Below, in pieces: positions 1 to 5,648 of a stretch of 10,379 nucleotides of DNA (positions are counted from its first letter, which is position 1; each line of letters starts with the position of its first letter). A model generated the notes under the pieces. That model ran no database searches. It was not told the DNA's origin and worked only from the letters and a program-made list of their open reading frames with translations. The position numbers and the translations under genes are program-made. The stretch comes from Clostridia bacterium (GTDB lineage Bacteria; Bacillota; Clostridia; Oscillospirales; Butyricicoccaceae): the NCBI GenBank assembly GCA_900763355.1, contig CAAFJY010000010.1, positions 1 to 10,379 on the forward strand. The letters are read 5' to 3'.

Positions 1-75
1 CATAAGGTCAAGCTGCTGTGCCTGCGGGAACGGGTGAGCAGCGACATCTCCGGCGTTTCACCATTCTCTACATAA
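1..75 (+). CDS. possible 3' end of an unidentified gene (partial)
   Basis: Plus-strand frame 1 is open from the window edge to a TAA at 73-75, giving 24 residues that end in GVSPFST. The other two plus frames close early. I do not recognise the family from so short a tail. The hairpin that follows (80-126) has its T-run on the minus strand, so it terminates the opposing tRNA gene rather than this one. The stretch could equally be non-coding, because an open frame of this length is not significant by itself. Confidence 0.3.
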   Translation, partial: HKVKLLCLRERVSSDISGVSPFST

Positions 76-126
76 AAAAGCAGAGTGTCCATTACAGGAT
101 ACTCAGATCCTATAAGGACACTCTGC
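74..126 (-). terminator. intrinsic terminator of the tRNA-Pro gene
   Basis: An 11-bp perfect stem (80-90 with 116-126) encloses a smaller inner stem (AGGAT 96-100 with ATCCT 107-111). Read on the minus strand it is followed by six Ts (79-74). It begins only one nucleotide beyond the encoded CCA of the tRNA, so the primary transcript is essentially a short leader, the tRNA and the terminator. Confidence 0.85.
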
Positions 127-127
127 A

Positions 128-203
128 TGGTCCGAGTGGCGGGATTTGAACCCACGGCCTCTTGGTCCCGAACCAAGCGCGCTACCAGCTGCGCTACACC
201 CGG
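128..203 (-). tRNA. tRNA-Pro (anticodon CGG)
   Basis: Read on the minus strand, the 76-nt sequence folds as a full cloverleaf. The acceptor arm CCGGGTG pairs with CACTCGG (one G-T wobble). The D arm is GCGC...GCGC. The anticodon stem CTTGG/CCAAG encloses the loop TTCGGGA, which gives anticodon CGG reading codon CCG. The T arm is GTGGG-TTCAAAT-CCCGC. The discriminator is A and the 3' CCA is encoded. The gene stands alone with its own promoter and terminator. In a GC-rich genome a dedicated CCG-reading tRNA makes sense. Confidence 0.96.
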
Positions 204-234
204 ATGCGGGGCGCTCTGCGTCCCGTGCCAGAAT

Positions 235-264
235 ATTATAGCGGAAGGGGAGCGGTTTTGTCAA
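235..264 (-). promoter_or_regulatory. sigma-A promoter of tRNA-Pro
   Basis: On the minus strand a perfect TTGACA (264-259) is followed after 18 bp by a perfect TATAAT (240-235). Transcription should start near 228, about 25 nt before the tRNA 5' end at 203. Both hexamers match consensus, as expected for a stable-RNA gene. Confidence 0.88.
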
Positions 265-293
265 GGGAAAGAGGGTGCTTCCGGGAAAAATTG

Positions 294-322
294 TTGACAA
301 AGCGCCCCGGCGCTGATACAAT
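294..322 (+). promoter_or_regulatory. sigma-A promoter of the valS T-box transcript
   Basis: TTGACA (294-299) and TACAAT (317-322) are separated by 17 bp. The predicted start is near 329, just upstream of T-box stem I. The -35 box lies 30 bp from the -35 box of the divergent tRNA-Pro promoter. Confidence 0.87.
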
Positions 323-328
323 GGACCC

Positions 329-577
329 AAAGCGATGAAGGGCAGGAGTATCCCGCTGCGGATGCCAAGAGAGGGCGCGTCTGGTGCGAGCGTCCGTGAG
401 GCGGCGGGGGAAGGTCGTCCCGGAGCCGCGGAGCCGAAATGCAGTAAGCTCCGCCGTCTTCCGCGTTAAGGAAAAGGCAGTGCTGGCTGCCGGAGGGCGC
501 GCCCCCTGGGCGCGAATATGGGTGGTACCGCGGTGAGAGCCGTCCCGTAGTGATCCTGGGATCACTGCGGTTTTTTT
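329..577 (+). promoter_or_regulatory. T-box leader (Val specifier) controlling valS
   Basis: This is a tRNA-sensing leader. Stem I shows an AGTA segment near 346, an AGAGAG stretch near 368, a distal loop GGTGCGAG (383-390), and returning strand GCGGCGGG. The specifier region AAGGTCGTCC (411-420) places GTC at 414-416. The next triplet is also GTC, so the call is Val in either register. Stem III is GGCAG/CTGCC (476-491). The conserved T-box GGTGGTACCGCGG spans 521-533. The antiterminator partner CCGTCCC (540-546) overlaps the left arm of the terminator, an 11-bp stem (545-555 with 560-570) followed by seven Ts. Uncharged tRNA-Val should stabilise the antiterminator and switch valS on. From 578 to 640 I see only spacer before the ribosome binding site. 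Confidence 0.93.
545..577 (+). terminator. conditional terminator of the valS T-box
   Basis: The stem CCGTAGTGATC pairs with GATCACTGCGG (one T-G wobble) around the tetraloop CTGG and is followed by seven Ts. Its left arm shares bases 545-546 with the antiterminator, so the two folds compete. Confidence 0.88.
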
Positions 578-658
578 ATTGCCTTTTTCCCGAAAGAACC
601 GGCGAAAAAGATACTTTGCGTAATTATTTTGTTGAAAGATACAGGAGGGAATCGAATT

Positions 659-3292
659 ATGAGCAACCGAAAAGAGCTGCCCAAGACCTATGACCCCAAG
701 GCGTCGGAAAAACGCCTCTACCAGTTCTGGCTGGACGGGGGCTTCTTCAACGCCGATGTAGACAAGACCAAGCCGGCCTTCTCCATCGTTCTCCCGCCGC
801 CGAATGTTACCGGACAACTTCATATGGGCCATGCCTTTGACGATACGCTCCAGGACATCCTGATCCGCACCAAGCGCATGCAGGGCTATTCCGCGCTCTG
901 GATGCCCGGCACCGACCACGCCGGCATCGCCACCCAGATCAAGGTGGAGGAAGCTCTCCGGCAGGAGGGCCTGACCCGCTATGACCTGGGCCGGGAAAAG
1001 TTTTTGGAGCGGGTCTGGGCCTGGAAGGAAAAATACGGCTCCCGCATCATCACTCAGCTGCAGAGCATGGGATGCTCCTGCGACTGGCGCCGTCTGCGCT
1101 TCACCATGGACGAGGGCTGCTCGAAAGCCGTGAAGGAGGTCTTTGTGGACCTCTATCAAAAGGGCTATATCTACAAGGGCTCCCGCATCATCAACTGGTG
1201 CCCCCACTGCACCACCGCGCTCTCCGATGCCGAGGTGGAATACACCGACAAGCCCGGCCATCTGTGGTACATCCGCTACCCCCTCACCGACGGGAGCGGC
1301 GACCTGGTGGTGGCCACCACGCGCCCGGAGACGATGATGGGCGACACCGGCGTGGCCGTCAATCCGGAGGACGAGCGCTTCAAGCACCTGGTGGGCAAGA
1401 CGTGCATCCTCCCCATCATGAACCGGGAGATCCCCATCGTGGCCGACGACTATGTGGAGCGGGGCTTTGGCACCGGGGCGGTGAAAATGACTCCCGCCCA
1501 CGACCCCAACGACTTTGAGGTGGGACTGCGCCACAATCTGGATGTCATCCGCGTCATCTCCGACGACGGCACCATCAACGAAAACGGCGGAAAATACCAG
1601 GGGATGGACCGCTATGAATGCCGCAAGGCCATCGTCCGGGATCTGGAAGAGCAGGGTTATCTGGTCAAGACCGAGGATTACAGCCACAACGTGGGCACCT
1701 GTTACCGCTGCCACAACGATGTGGAGCCCCTCATTTCCGCCCAGTGGTTCGTCAAGATGGAGCCCCTGGCCAAGGAGGCCCTGCGGGTGGTCTATGACGG
1801 GGACATCAAGTTCGTCCCCGAGCGCTTTGCCAAGACCTATACCAACTGGATGGAAAACGTCCACGACTGGTGTATCTCCCGTCAGCTGTGGTGGGGCCAT
1901 CAGATCCCCGCCTATTACTGCGATGACTGCGGGGAGATGACGGTCTCCAAGGAGCCCGTCACCGTCTGCCCCAAGTGCGGCGGCAAGCATGTTCACCAGG
2001 ACGAAGATGTGCTGGACACCTGGTTCAGCTCGGCTCTGTGGCCCTTCTCCACCATGGGCTGGCCCGACAAGACTCCGGAGCTGGATTATTTCTACCCCAC
2101 CTCTGTGCTGGTGACGGGCTATGACATCATCTTCTTCTGGGTGGCGCGGATGATCTTCTCCGGGATGGAGCAGATGAAGGCCGTCCCCTTCCGGGATGTG
2201 TTCATCCACGGCATCGTCCGGGATGACAAGGGCCGGAAGATGTCCAAATCCCTGGGCAACGGCATCGATCCCATCGAGGTCATCGACAAATACGGCGCCG
2301 ACGCCCTGCGCTTCACCCTCTCCACCGGCATCGGGCCGGGCAACGACACCCGGTTCTATTACGAGCGGGTGGAAGCCAACCGCAACTTCTGCAACAAGAT
2401 CTGGAACGCCTCCCGCTTCCTGTTGATGAATCTGGAGGCCGAGGACTTCACGCTCCCCGCCCAGCTGGATCTGGAGGACAAGTGGATCCTGAGCAAATAC
2501 AACACCTTGGTGAAGGAAGTCACCGAAAACATCGACAAATATGAGTTGGGCATCGCTGCCGACAAGCTGTACAGCTTCATCTGGGACAATTTCTGCGACT
2601 GGTACATCGAGCTGTGCAAGACCCGTCTCACCGGCGAGGACAAGGAAGCCTCTCTCCGGGCCCAGAAGGTGCTGGGCCACGTCCTCTCCGGGACGATGCA
2701 GCTGCTCCATCCCTTCATGCCCTTCATCACCGAGGAGATCTGGCAGGCCCTGCCCCACGAGGGACCCTCCATCATGGTGTCCTCCTGGCCCAAGGCCGAT
2801 GACAGTCTGATCTTCCCCGCGGAGGAGGCCGAGATGGAGGAGATCATGGCCGCCATCCGCGCCATCCGCAACCGCCGCTCCGAGATGAACGTGCCCCCCT
2901 CCAAAAAGGCGGCGCTCATCATCGTCACCCAGAAGCCCGACCTCTTCGCCGACGCCGAGCCCTTTATGAAGCGTCTCGCCTGGGCCAGCCAGGTGACGGT
3001 TCAGGGTGAGAGTCCCGCCGACGCCGGGAAAATGGTGGCCTGCGTCACCCAGGCCTGCCAGGTGCTCATGCCCATGGCCGATCTGGTGGATCTGGACAAG
3101 GAGCGGGAGCGCCTGGAAAAGGAGCTGGAAAACGCCGAAAACATGGTCAAGCGCACCCAGGCCAAGCTCCAGAACGAGTGCTTCGTCTCCCGCGCCCCCC
3201 AGAACGTTGTGGACGCCGAGAAGGAAAAGCTCCAGAAATACGGCGAGCTGGCCGAAAAGCTCCGGGCCAGCATCCAGGCCCTCCAGGCATGA
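659..3292 (+). CDS. valS: valyl-tRNA synthetase
   Basis: A class I aminoacyl-tRNA synthetase of 877 aa that charges tRNA-Val in the cytoplasm. The HIGH-type motif is HMGH at residues 55-58 after PPPNVTGQL, and KMSKS is at 527-531. The CP1 editing domain, which clears Thr-tRNA-Val, carries TTRPET at 220-225. Four CxxC pairs (181/184, 348/351, 421/424, 437/440) suggest two zinc knuckles. The anticodon-binding helical domain follows KMSKS, and the last about 66 residues (from 812) form the charged coiled-coil tRNA-binding arm typical of ValRS. The length is normal for the family. I chose ATG 659 over the upstream in-frame TTG at 629 because AGGAGG (643-648) lies 10 bp before it and the first conserved residues follow at once. 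The gene is regulated by the T-box and followed by folC with an ATGA overlap. Confidence 0.98.
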   Translation: MSNRKELPKTYDPKASEKRLYQFWLDGGFFNADVDKTKPAFSIVLPPPNVTGQLHMGHAFDDTLQDILIRTKRMQGYSALWMPGTDHAGIATQIKVEEALRQEGLTRYDLGREKFLERVWAWKEKYGSRIITQLQSMGCSCDWRRLRFTMDEGCSKAVKEVFVDLYQKGYIYKGSRIINWCPHCTTALSDAEVEYTDKPGHLWYIRYPLTDGSGDLVVATTRPETMMGDTGVAVNPEDERFKHLVGKTCILPIMNREIPIVADDYVERGFGTGAVKMTPAHDPNDFEVGLRHNLDVIRVISDDGTINENGGKYQGMDRYECRKAIVRDLEEQGYLVKTEDYSHNVGTCYRCHNDVEPLISAQWFVKMEPLAKEALRVVYDGDIKFVPERFAKTYTNWMENVHDWCISRQLWWGHQIPAYYCDDCGEMTVSKEPVTVCPKCGGKHVHQDEDVLDTWFSSALWPFSTMGWPDKTPELDYFYPTSVLVTGYDIIFFWVARMIFSGMEQMKAVPFRDVFIHGIVRDDKGRKMSKSLGNGIDPIEVIDKYGADALRFTLSTGIGPGNDTRFYYERVEANRNFCNKIWNASRFLLMNLEAEDFTLPAQLDLEDKWILSKYNTLVKEVTENIDKYELGIAADKLYSFIWDNFCDWYIELCKTRLTGEDKEASLRAQKVLGHVLSGTMQLLHPFMPFITEEIWQALPHEGPSIMVSSWPKADDSLIFPAEEAEMEEIMAAIRAIRNRRSEMNVPPSKKAALIIVTQKPDLFADAEPFMKRLAWASQVTVQGESPADAGKMVACVTQACQVLMPMADLVDLDKERERLEKELENAENMVKRTQAKLQNECFVSRAPQNVVDAEKEKLQKYGELAEKLRASIQALQA

Positions 3293-4575
3293 CCTGGGAG
3301 CAAGTCCTGGCCTATCTGGACGCCCGTCCTCCCCGGGGGGAGCGGCGGGGTCTGGAACGGATGCGCGCGCTGATGCACGACCTGGGGGACCCCCAGGCGC
3401 AGGTCTCCTTTGTCCACATCGCCGGGACCTCCGGCAAGGGGAGCACCGCCGCCTTTACCGAGAGCATCCTCCGGGCCTGCGGGTACCGGACGGGTCTGTT
3501 TCTGTCCCCCCATGTCTATGACTTCCGGGAGCGGATCCAGCTGGGGGGCGAAATGGCCTCCCCCGAGCTCCTGGCCCAGGTGTTCACCGAAATGCGCCCG
3601 GCTCTGGACCGGTTCGACGCCGCCGGGGATCCCTGTGCCTATTTCGAGGTGCTGACGGCCCTGGCCCTGCGCACCTTTGCCCGCGCGGGCGTGCAGGTGG
3701 GGGTGCTGGAGGTGGGCATCGGCGGTCTTTTGGACAGCACCAACGTCATCCCGCCGCCCCTTGCGGCGGCGGTGTGCGCCATCTCTCTGGAACACACCAA
3801 CATTTTGGGCAGTACCCTGTCGGAGATCGCCGCCCAGAAGTGCGGCATTCTCAAGCCCGGGACCCGGGCTGCCGGCTACTGCGACCTGGCGCCGGAGGCC
3901 CGCGCCGTTTTGGAGGAGACCTGCCGGCGGGAAAAGATCCCCCTGCACGTCGCCGACCCCTCCCGTCTCACCATCGAGCGGGAGACGGGGCACGGCAGCG
4001 AGTTTACCTATGCGGGGGAGACCTGGCGCGTCTCTCTCGCCGGGCGGCACCAGGTGTACAACGCCCTGACGGCCCTCATGCTGGTGCGCTGTCTCCGGGA
4101 AGGGGGGCTGGCGCTCCCTGATGCGGGCGTCGCCCGGGGGCTGGAGCAGGCATCCCTGGCGGGACGGATGGAGATCGTCCGGGAGGACCCCATCTGCATC
4201 CTGGACGGGGCCCACAATCCGGGGAAAATGGCCGCTCTCATGAGCTCCCTTGCCGAGCTCTATCCCGGCCGGAGCCGCATCACCCTCATGGGCATCATGG
4301 AGCGCAAGGCCCACGCCGCCTGCACCGCCCTGGCCGCCCGGGGGAGCCGGGTGTTCATCGCCGTCCCGGCGGAGGAGGGGACCGATCTGTCTCTCCCCAC
4401 CGCCCAGCTGGCCCAGGAGGCCATGCCCTTCTGCCCGGAGGTCTATTGCTGCCCCACTGCCCGGGAGGGGGCCCGCCTGGCCCGCTCGCTGGCGGGGAAG
4501 GATGAGATCATCCTGGCCTGCGGCTCCATGTATCTCCTGGAAGAGGCGAAAAAAGGTTTCCTCGACCCCATTTGA
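3289..4575 (+). CDS. folC: bifunctional folylpolyglutamate synthase/dihydrofolate synthase
   Basis: A Mur-ligase-family enzyme of 428 aa. It adds Glu to dihydropteroate and/or extends the polyglutamate tail of folates, using ATP. Motifs in order: P-loop GTSGKGST (46-53); SPHVYDFRERI loop (73-83); EVGIGG (141-146), with E141 as the expected Mg ligand; LEHTNILG (167-174), with its His; K184 in AAQKCG, the expected carbamylated Lys; HQVYNALTA (254-262); and DGAHNP (306-311) in the C-terminal domain. The start ATG overlaps the valS stop (ATGA) and has no Shine-Dalgarno sequence, so translation is probably coupled to valS. An upstream extension would read inside valS in another frame and is not credible. 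The Arg usually found in GxGGRxDxTN is Leu here (L147). Whether it has both activities cannot be told from sequence. Confidence 0.95.
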   Translation: MTWEQVLAYLDARPPRGERRGLERMRALMHDLGDPQAQVSFVHIAGTSGKGSTAAFTESILRACGYRTGLFLSPHVYDFRERIQLGGEMASPELLAQVFTEMRPALDRFDAAGDPCAYFEVLTALALRTFARAGVQVGVLEVGIGGLLDSTNVIPPPLAAAVCAISLEHTNILGSTLSEIAAQKCGILKPGTRAAGYCDLAPEARAVLEETCRREKIPLHVADPSRLTIERETGHGSEFTYAGETWRVSLAGRHQVYNALTALMLVRCLREGGLALPDAGVARGLEQASLAGRMEIVREDPICILDGAHNPGKMAALMSSLAELYPGRSRITLMGIMERKAHAACTALAARGSRVFIAVPAEEGTDLSLPTAQLAQEAMPFCPEVYCCPTAREGARLARSLAGKDEIILACGSMYLLEEAKKGFLDPI

Positions 4576-4611
4576 CCGTTTTTTTTCTAAACAACTTCTA
4601 ATCTTATACTT

Positions 4612-4633
4612 TGTTTCAGAAAAACACGGTCTC
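4612..4633 (+). repeat. direct repeat copy 1 (22 bp)
   Basis: Identical over 22 bp to 4827-4848, with an offset of 215 bp. The shared core is CAGAAAAACACGGTCTC. This copy lacks the left arm and T-run that make the second copy a terminator, so it cannot terminate alone. Its AAACACGGTCTC can pair with GAGACCGTGTTT, the left arm of the terminator. Confidence 0.9.
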
Positions 4634-4818
4634 AGTTTCCCTGTCGGGAAACCGCTTTGCTGGGTTTCCCCGACAGCCAGGCCCCGGTCTGCGGACCGGT
4701 TTCGCCCGTTTTTCTGCGGAAAAACAGGCGGGTCAGGGTGCTTTTTCCCGGCGCATGTCCGTGAAAAAACATCCGGGAGAAAACGTCTGTCCTTCGCCCA
4801 GACGTTTTGGACAAGCTG

Positions 4819-4857
4819 AGAGACCGTGTTTCAGAAAAACACGGTCTCTATTTTTTT
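4819..4857 (+). terminator. strong intrinsic terminator between folC and spoIIAA
   Basis: A 13-bp perfect stem (4819-4831 with 4837-4849), core GAGACCGTGTTT/AAACACGGTCTC, has the loop CAGAA and is followed by A and seven Ts (4851-4857). Only 30 bp separate it from the spoIIAA start codon. It most simply ends the valS-folC transcript. The upstream repeat copy offers an alternative partner for its left arm. Confidence 0.88.
4827..4848 (+). repeat. direct repeat copy 2 (22 bp), inside the terminator
   Basis: The second copy of the 22-bp repeat. It covers the last five bases of the left arm, the CAGAA loop and the whole right arm of the terminator at 4819-4857. Confidence 0.9.
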
Positions 4858-4887
4858 ACACCGCGCTGCGGGAAAGGAAGTGGGAGC

Positions 4888-5208
4888 ATGGAGCTCCAAT
4901 ACCGGATGGAAAACGGGCGGCTCACCGCGGCCCTGACGGGAGAGCTGGGACACCACGAGGCTCTGGGCCTCATGGACCGGCTGGGACGGCTGGCCGAGGC
5001 CTGGCTCCCTGGGGAGATGGTCCTGGATCTGGGCGGGCTGGAGTTTATGGACAGCTCGGGCATCGCCGTGGTGGTGCAGACCGCGCGGAAATGCGCCGCC
5101 TGCGGCAGCCGCTTTGCCCTCTGCCGGGTCCCGGCCCAGGCAAAAAAGGTGCTCTGCGCCGCCGGGATCGACCGCCTGGTGCGCATTTGGGAGGAGGAAC
5201 GCCCGTGA
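4888..5208 (+). CDS. spoIIAA: anti-sigma F factor antagonist SpoIIAA
   Basis: A single STAS-domain protein of 106 aa, the usual length. Unphosphorylated SpoIIAA binds SpoIIAB and frees sigma F in the forespore. SpoIIAB phosphorylates it on a Ser of the conserved FMDSSGI segment (D55, S56, S57; the second Ser probably corresponds to Ser58 of Bacillus subtilis). The start ATG is preceded at 7 bp by AAGGAAG (4874-4880). The longer in-frame extension from 4807 would run through the terminator hairpin and is rejected. The gene heads a three-gene operon and its stop overlaps the GTG of spoIIAB. In the N-terminal motif usually written GELDHH, the Asp is Gly here (G21). No sigma-H or Spo0A site could be recognised just upstream. 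Identity as SpoIIAA rather than a generic RsbV-like protein rests mainly on the next two genes. Confidence 0.93.
   Translation: MELQYRMENGRLTAALTGELGHHEALGLMDRLGRLAEAWLPGEMVLDLGGLEFMDSSGIAVVVQTARKCAACGSRFALCRVPAQAKKVLCAAGIDRLVRIWEEERP
5192..5207 (+). promoter_or_regulatory. ribosome binding site fixing the GTG start of spoIIAB
   Basis: AGGAGG (5192-5197) lies 7 bp before GTG (5205-5207), inside the last codons of spoIIAA. It settles the start: the reading frame is open far upstream (from 4611), but no other start has a site this good. Confidence 0.85.
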
Positions 5209-5648
5209 AACCGGAAAAGATCAACGAGATGACCCTGCGCTTTGTCAGCCGCAGCGCCAACGAGGGCTTTGCCCGGGCGGCGGCCGCCGCCTTCATCGCC
5301 CAGCTGGACCCCACGGTGGAGCAGCTGTATGACATCAAGACCGCCGTCTCCGAGGCGGTGACCAACGCCATCGTCCACGGCTACCGGGATACCCTGGGGA
5401 CCATCACCGTCACCGTGCGGCTCTTTTCCCCCGCGGCGGCGGAGATCGTCGTCCGGGACAAGGGCTGCGGCATCCCCGATGTGGCCCAGGCCCGGGAGCC
5501 TTTGTTCACCACCGGCGGGGCCGACCGCTCCGGGATGGGCTTTACCATCATGGAGAGCTTCATGGACAAGCTTACCGTCCGCTCCCGGCCGGGAAAGGGG
5601 ACCACCGTGGTGATGAAAAAGACCCTCTCCCCCCGTCCACGGGCGTGA
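5205..5648 (+). CDS. spoIIAB: anti-sigma F factor SpoIIAB (serine kinase)
   Basis: A GHKL-type ATP-binding protein of 147 aa. It holds sigma F inactive and phosphorylates SpoIIAA. The N box is EAVTNAIVHGY (E50, N54). The G1 box is DKGCGIPD (from D85). The ATP lid is EPLFTTGGADRSGMGFTIM (98-116). The PGKGTTV segment (129-135) is near the end. The EAVTNAIxHGY, PLFTT and SGMGFTIMExFMD segments are close to what I remember of B. subtilis SpoIIAB, which makes this more specific than a general RsbW. Translation starts at GTG, overlapping the spoIIAA stop as GTGA, with a strong AGGAGG inside spoIIAA. Its own stop overlaps the sigF start the same way, so the three proteins are probably made in coupled amounts. 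The conserved ATPase residues appear intact. Confidence 0.97.
   Translation: MKPEKINEMTLRFVSRSANEGFARAAAAAFIAQLDPTVEQLYDIKTAVSEAVTNAIVHGYRDTLGTITVTVRLFSPAAAEIVVRDKGCGIPDVAQAREPLFTTGGADRSGMGFTIMESFMDKLTVRSRPGKGTTVVMKKTLSPRPRA

Larger units (their letters stand above)
4605..4857 (+). ncRNA. candidate structured RNA or regulated leader upstream of spoIIA
   Basis: This fills the 312-bp gap between folC and spoIIAA. A possible -10 box TATACT (4605-4610) has no good -35 box. A series of hairpins follows. GTTTCCC/GGGAAAC (4635-4652) is mutually exclusive with a 13-bp stem pairing 4641-4653 with 4663-4676 (one bulged C). CCGGTC-TGCG-GACCGG spans 4684-4699. GTTTTTC-TGCG-GAAAAAC (4708-4725) is extended by CGCC/GGCG around one C-A mismatch. 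CCCGG/CCGGG (4747-4777) has inner ATGT/ACAT pairing. AAAACGTCTG/CAGACGTTTT spans 4780-4808. The strong terminator at 4819-4857 comes last. Two stems carry the C(UGCG)G loop, a UNCG-class tetraloop. I know no named RNA family with this layout. It could be a stand-alone small RNA, the 3' UTR of valS-folC, or a leader of spoIIA. Helices were found by eye, not by computed folding. Confidence 0.5.

Noticed and set aside
85..297. Small plus-strand ORF of 70 codons across the tRNA
   Set aside because: It overlaps the tRNA-Pro gene, its terminator and its promoter on the opposite strand. The VAGFEPTASWSRTKRATSCATPG string is translated tRNA sequence, a known false-positive pattern.
236..2758. Very long minus-strand open frame (840 codons) opposite the T-box and valS
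   Set aside because: It runs antisense through a certain valS gene and its leader. Its low-complexity composition (rich in Gly, His, Val, Asp) is the usual reverse-strand shadow of a GC-rich coding gene, and it has no recognisable domain.
3001..4314. Minus-strand open frame of 437 codons opposite folC
   Set aside because: Antisense shadow of valS/folC in GC-rich DNA; no domain or convincing start.
4572..4610. Promoter TTGACC...TATACT at the folC stop
   Set aside because: The -10-like TATACT is plausible, but the TTGACC is 27 bp away, far beyond 16-18 bp. At the proper distance there is only a T-rich stretch. Kept only as a weak hint in the structured-RNA entry.
4612..4848. The 22-bp direct repeats as borders of a small transposon or attachment sites
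   Set aside because: There are no terminal inverted repeats and no integrase or transposase gene, and one copy is an integral part of a terminator. The RNA-pairing explanation fits better.
4611..5204. Long N-terminal extension of SpoIIAB through the intergenic region and spoIIAA
   Set aside because: It would run out of frame through the terminator and spoIIAA. The GTG at 5205 has an excellent AGGAGG and matches the family length.
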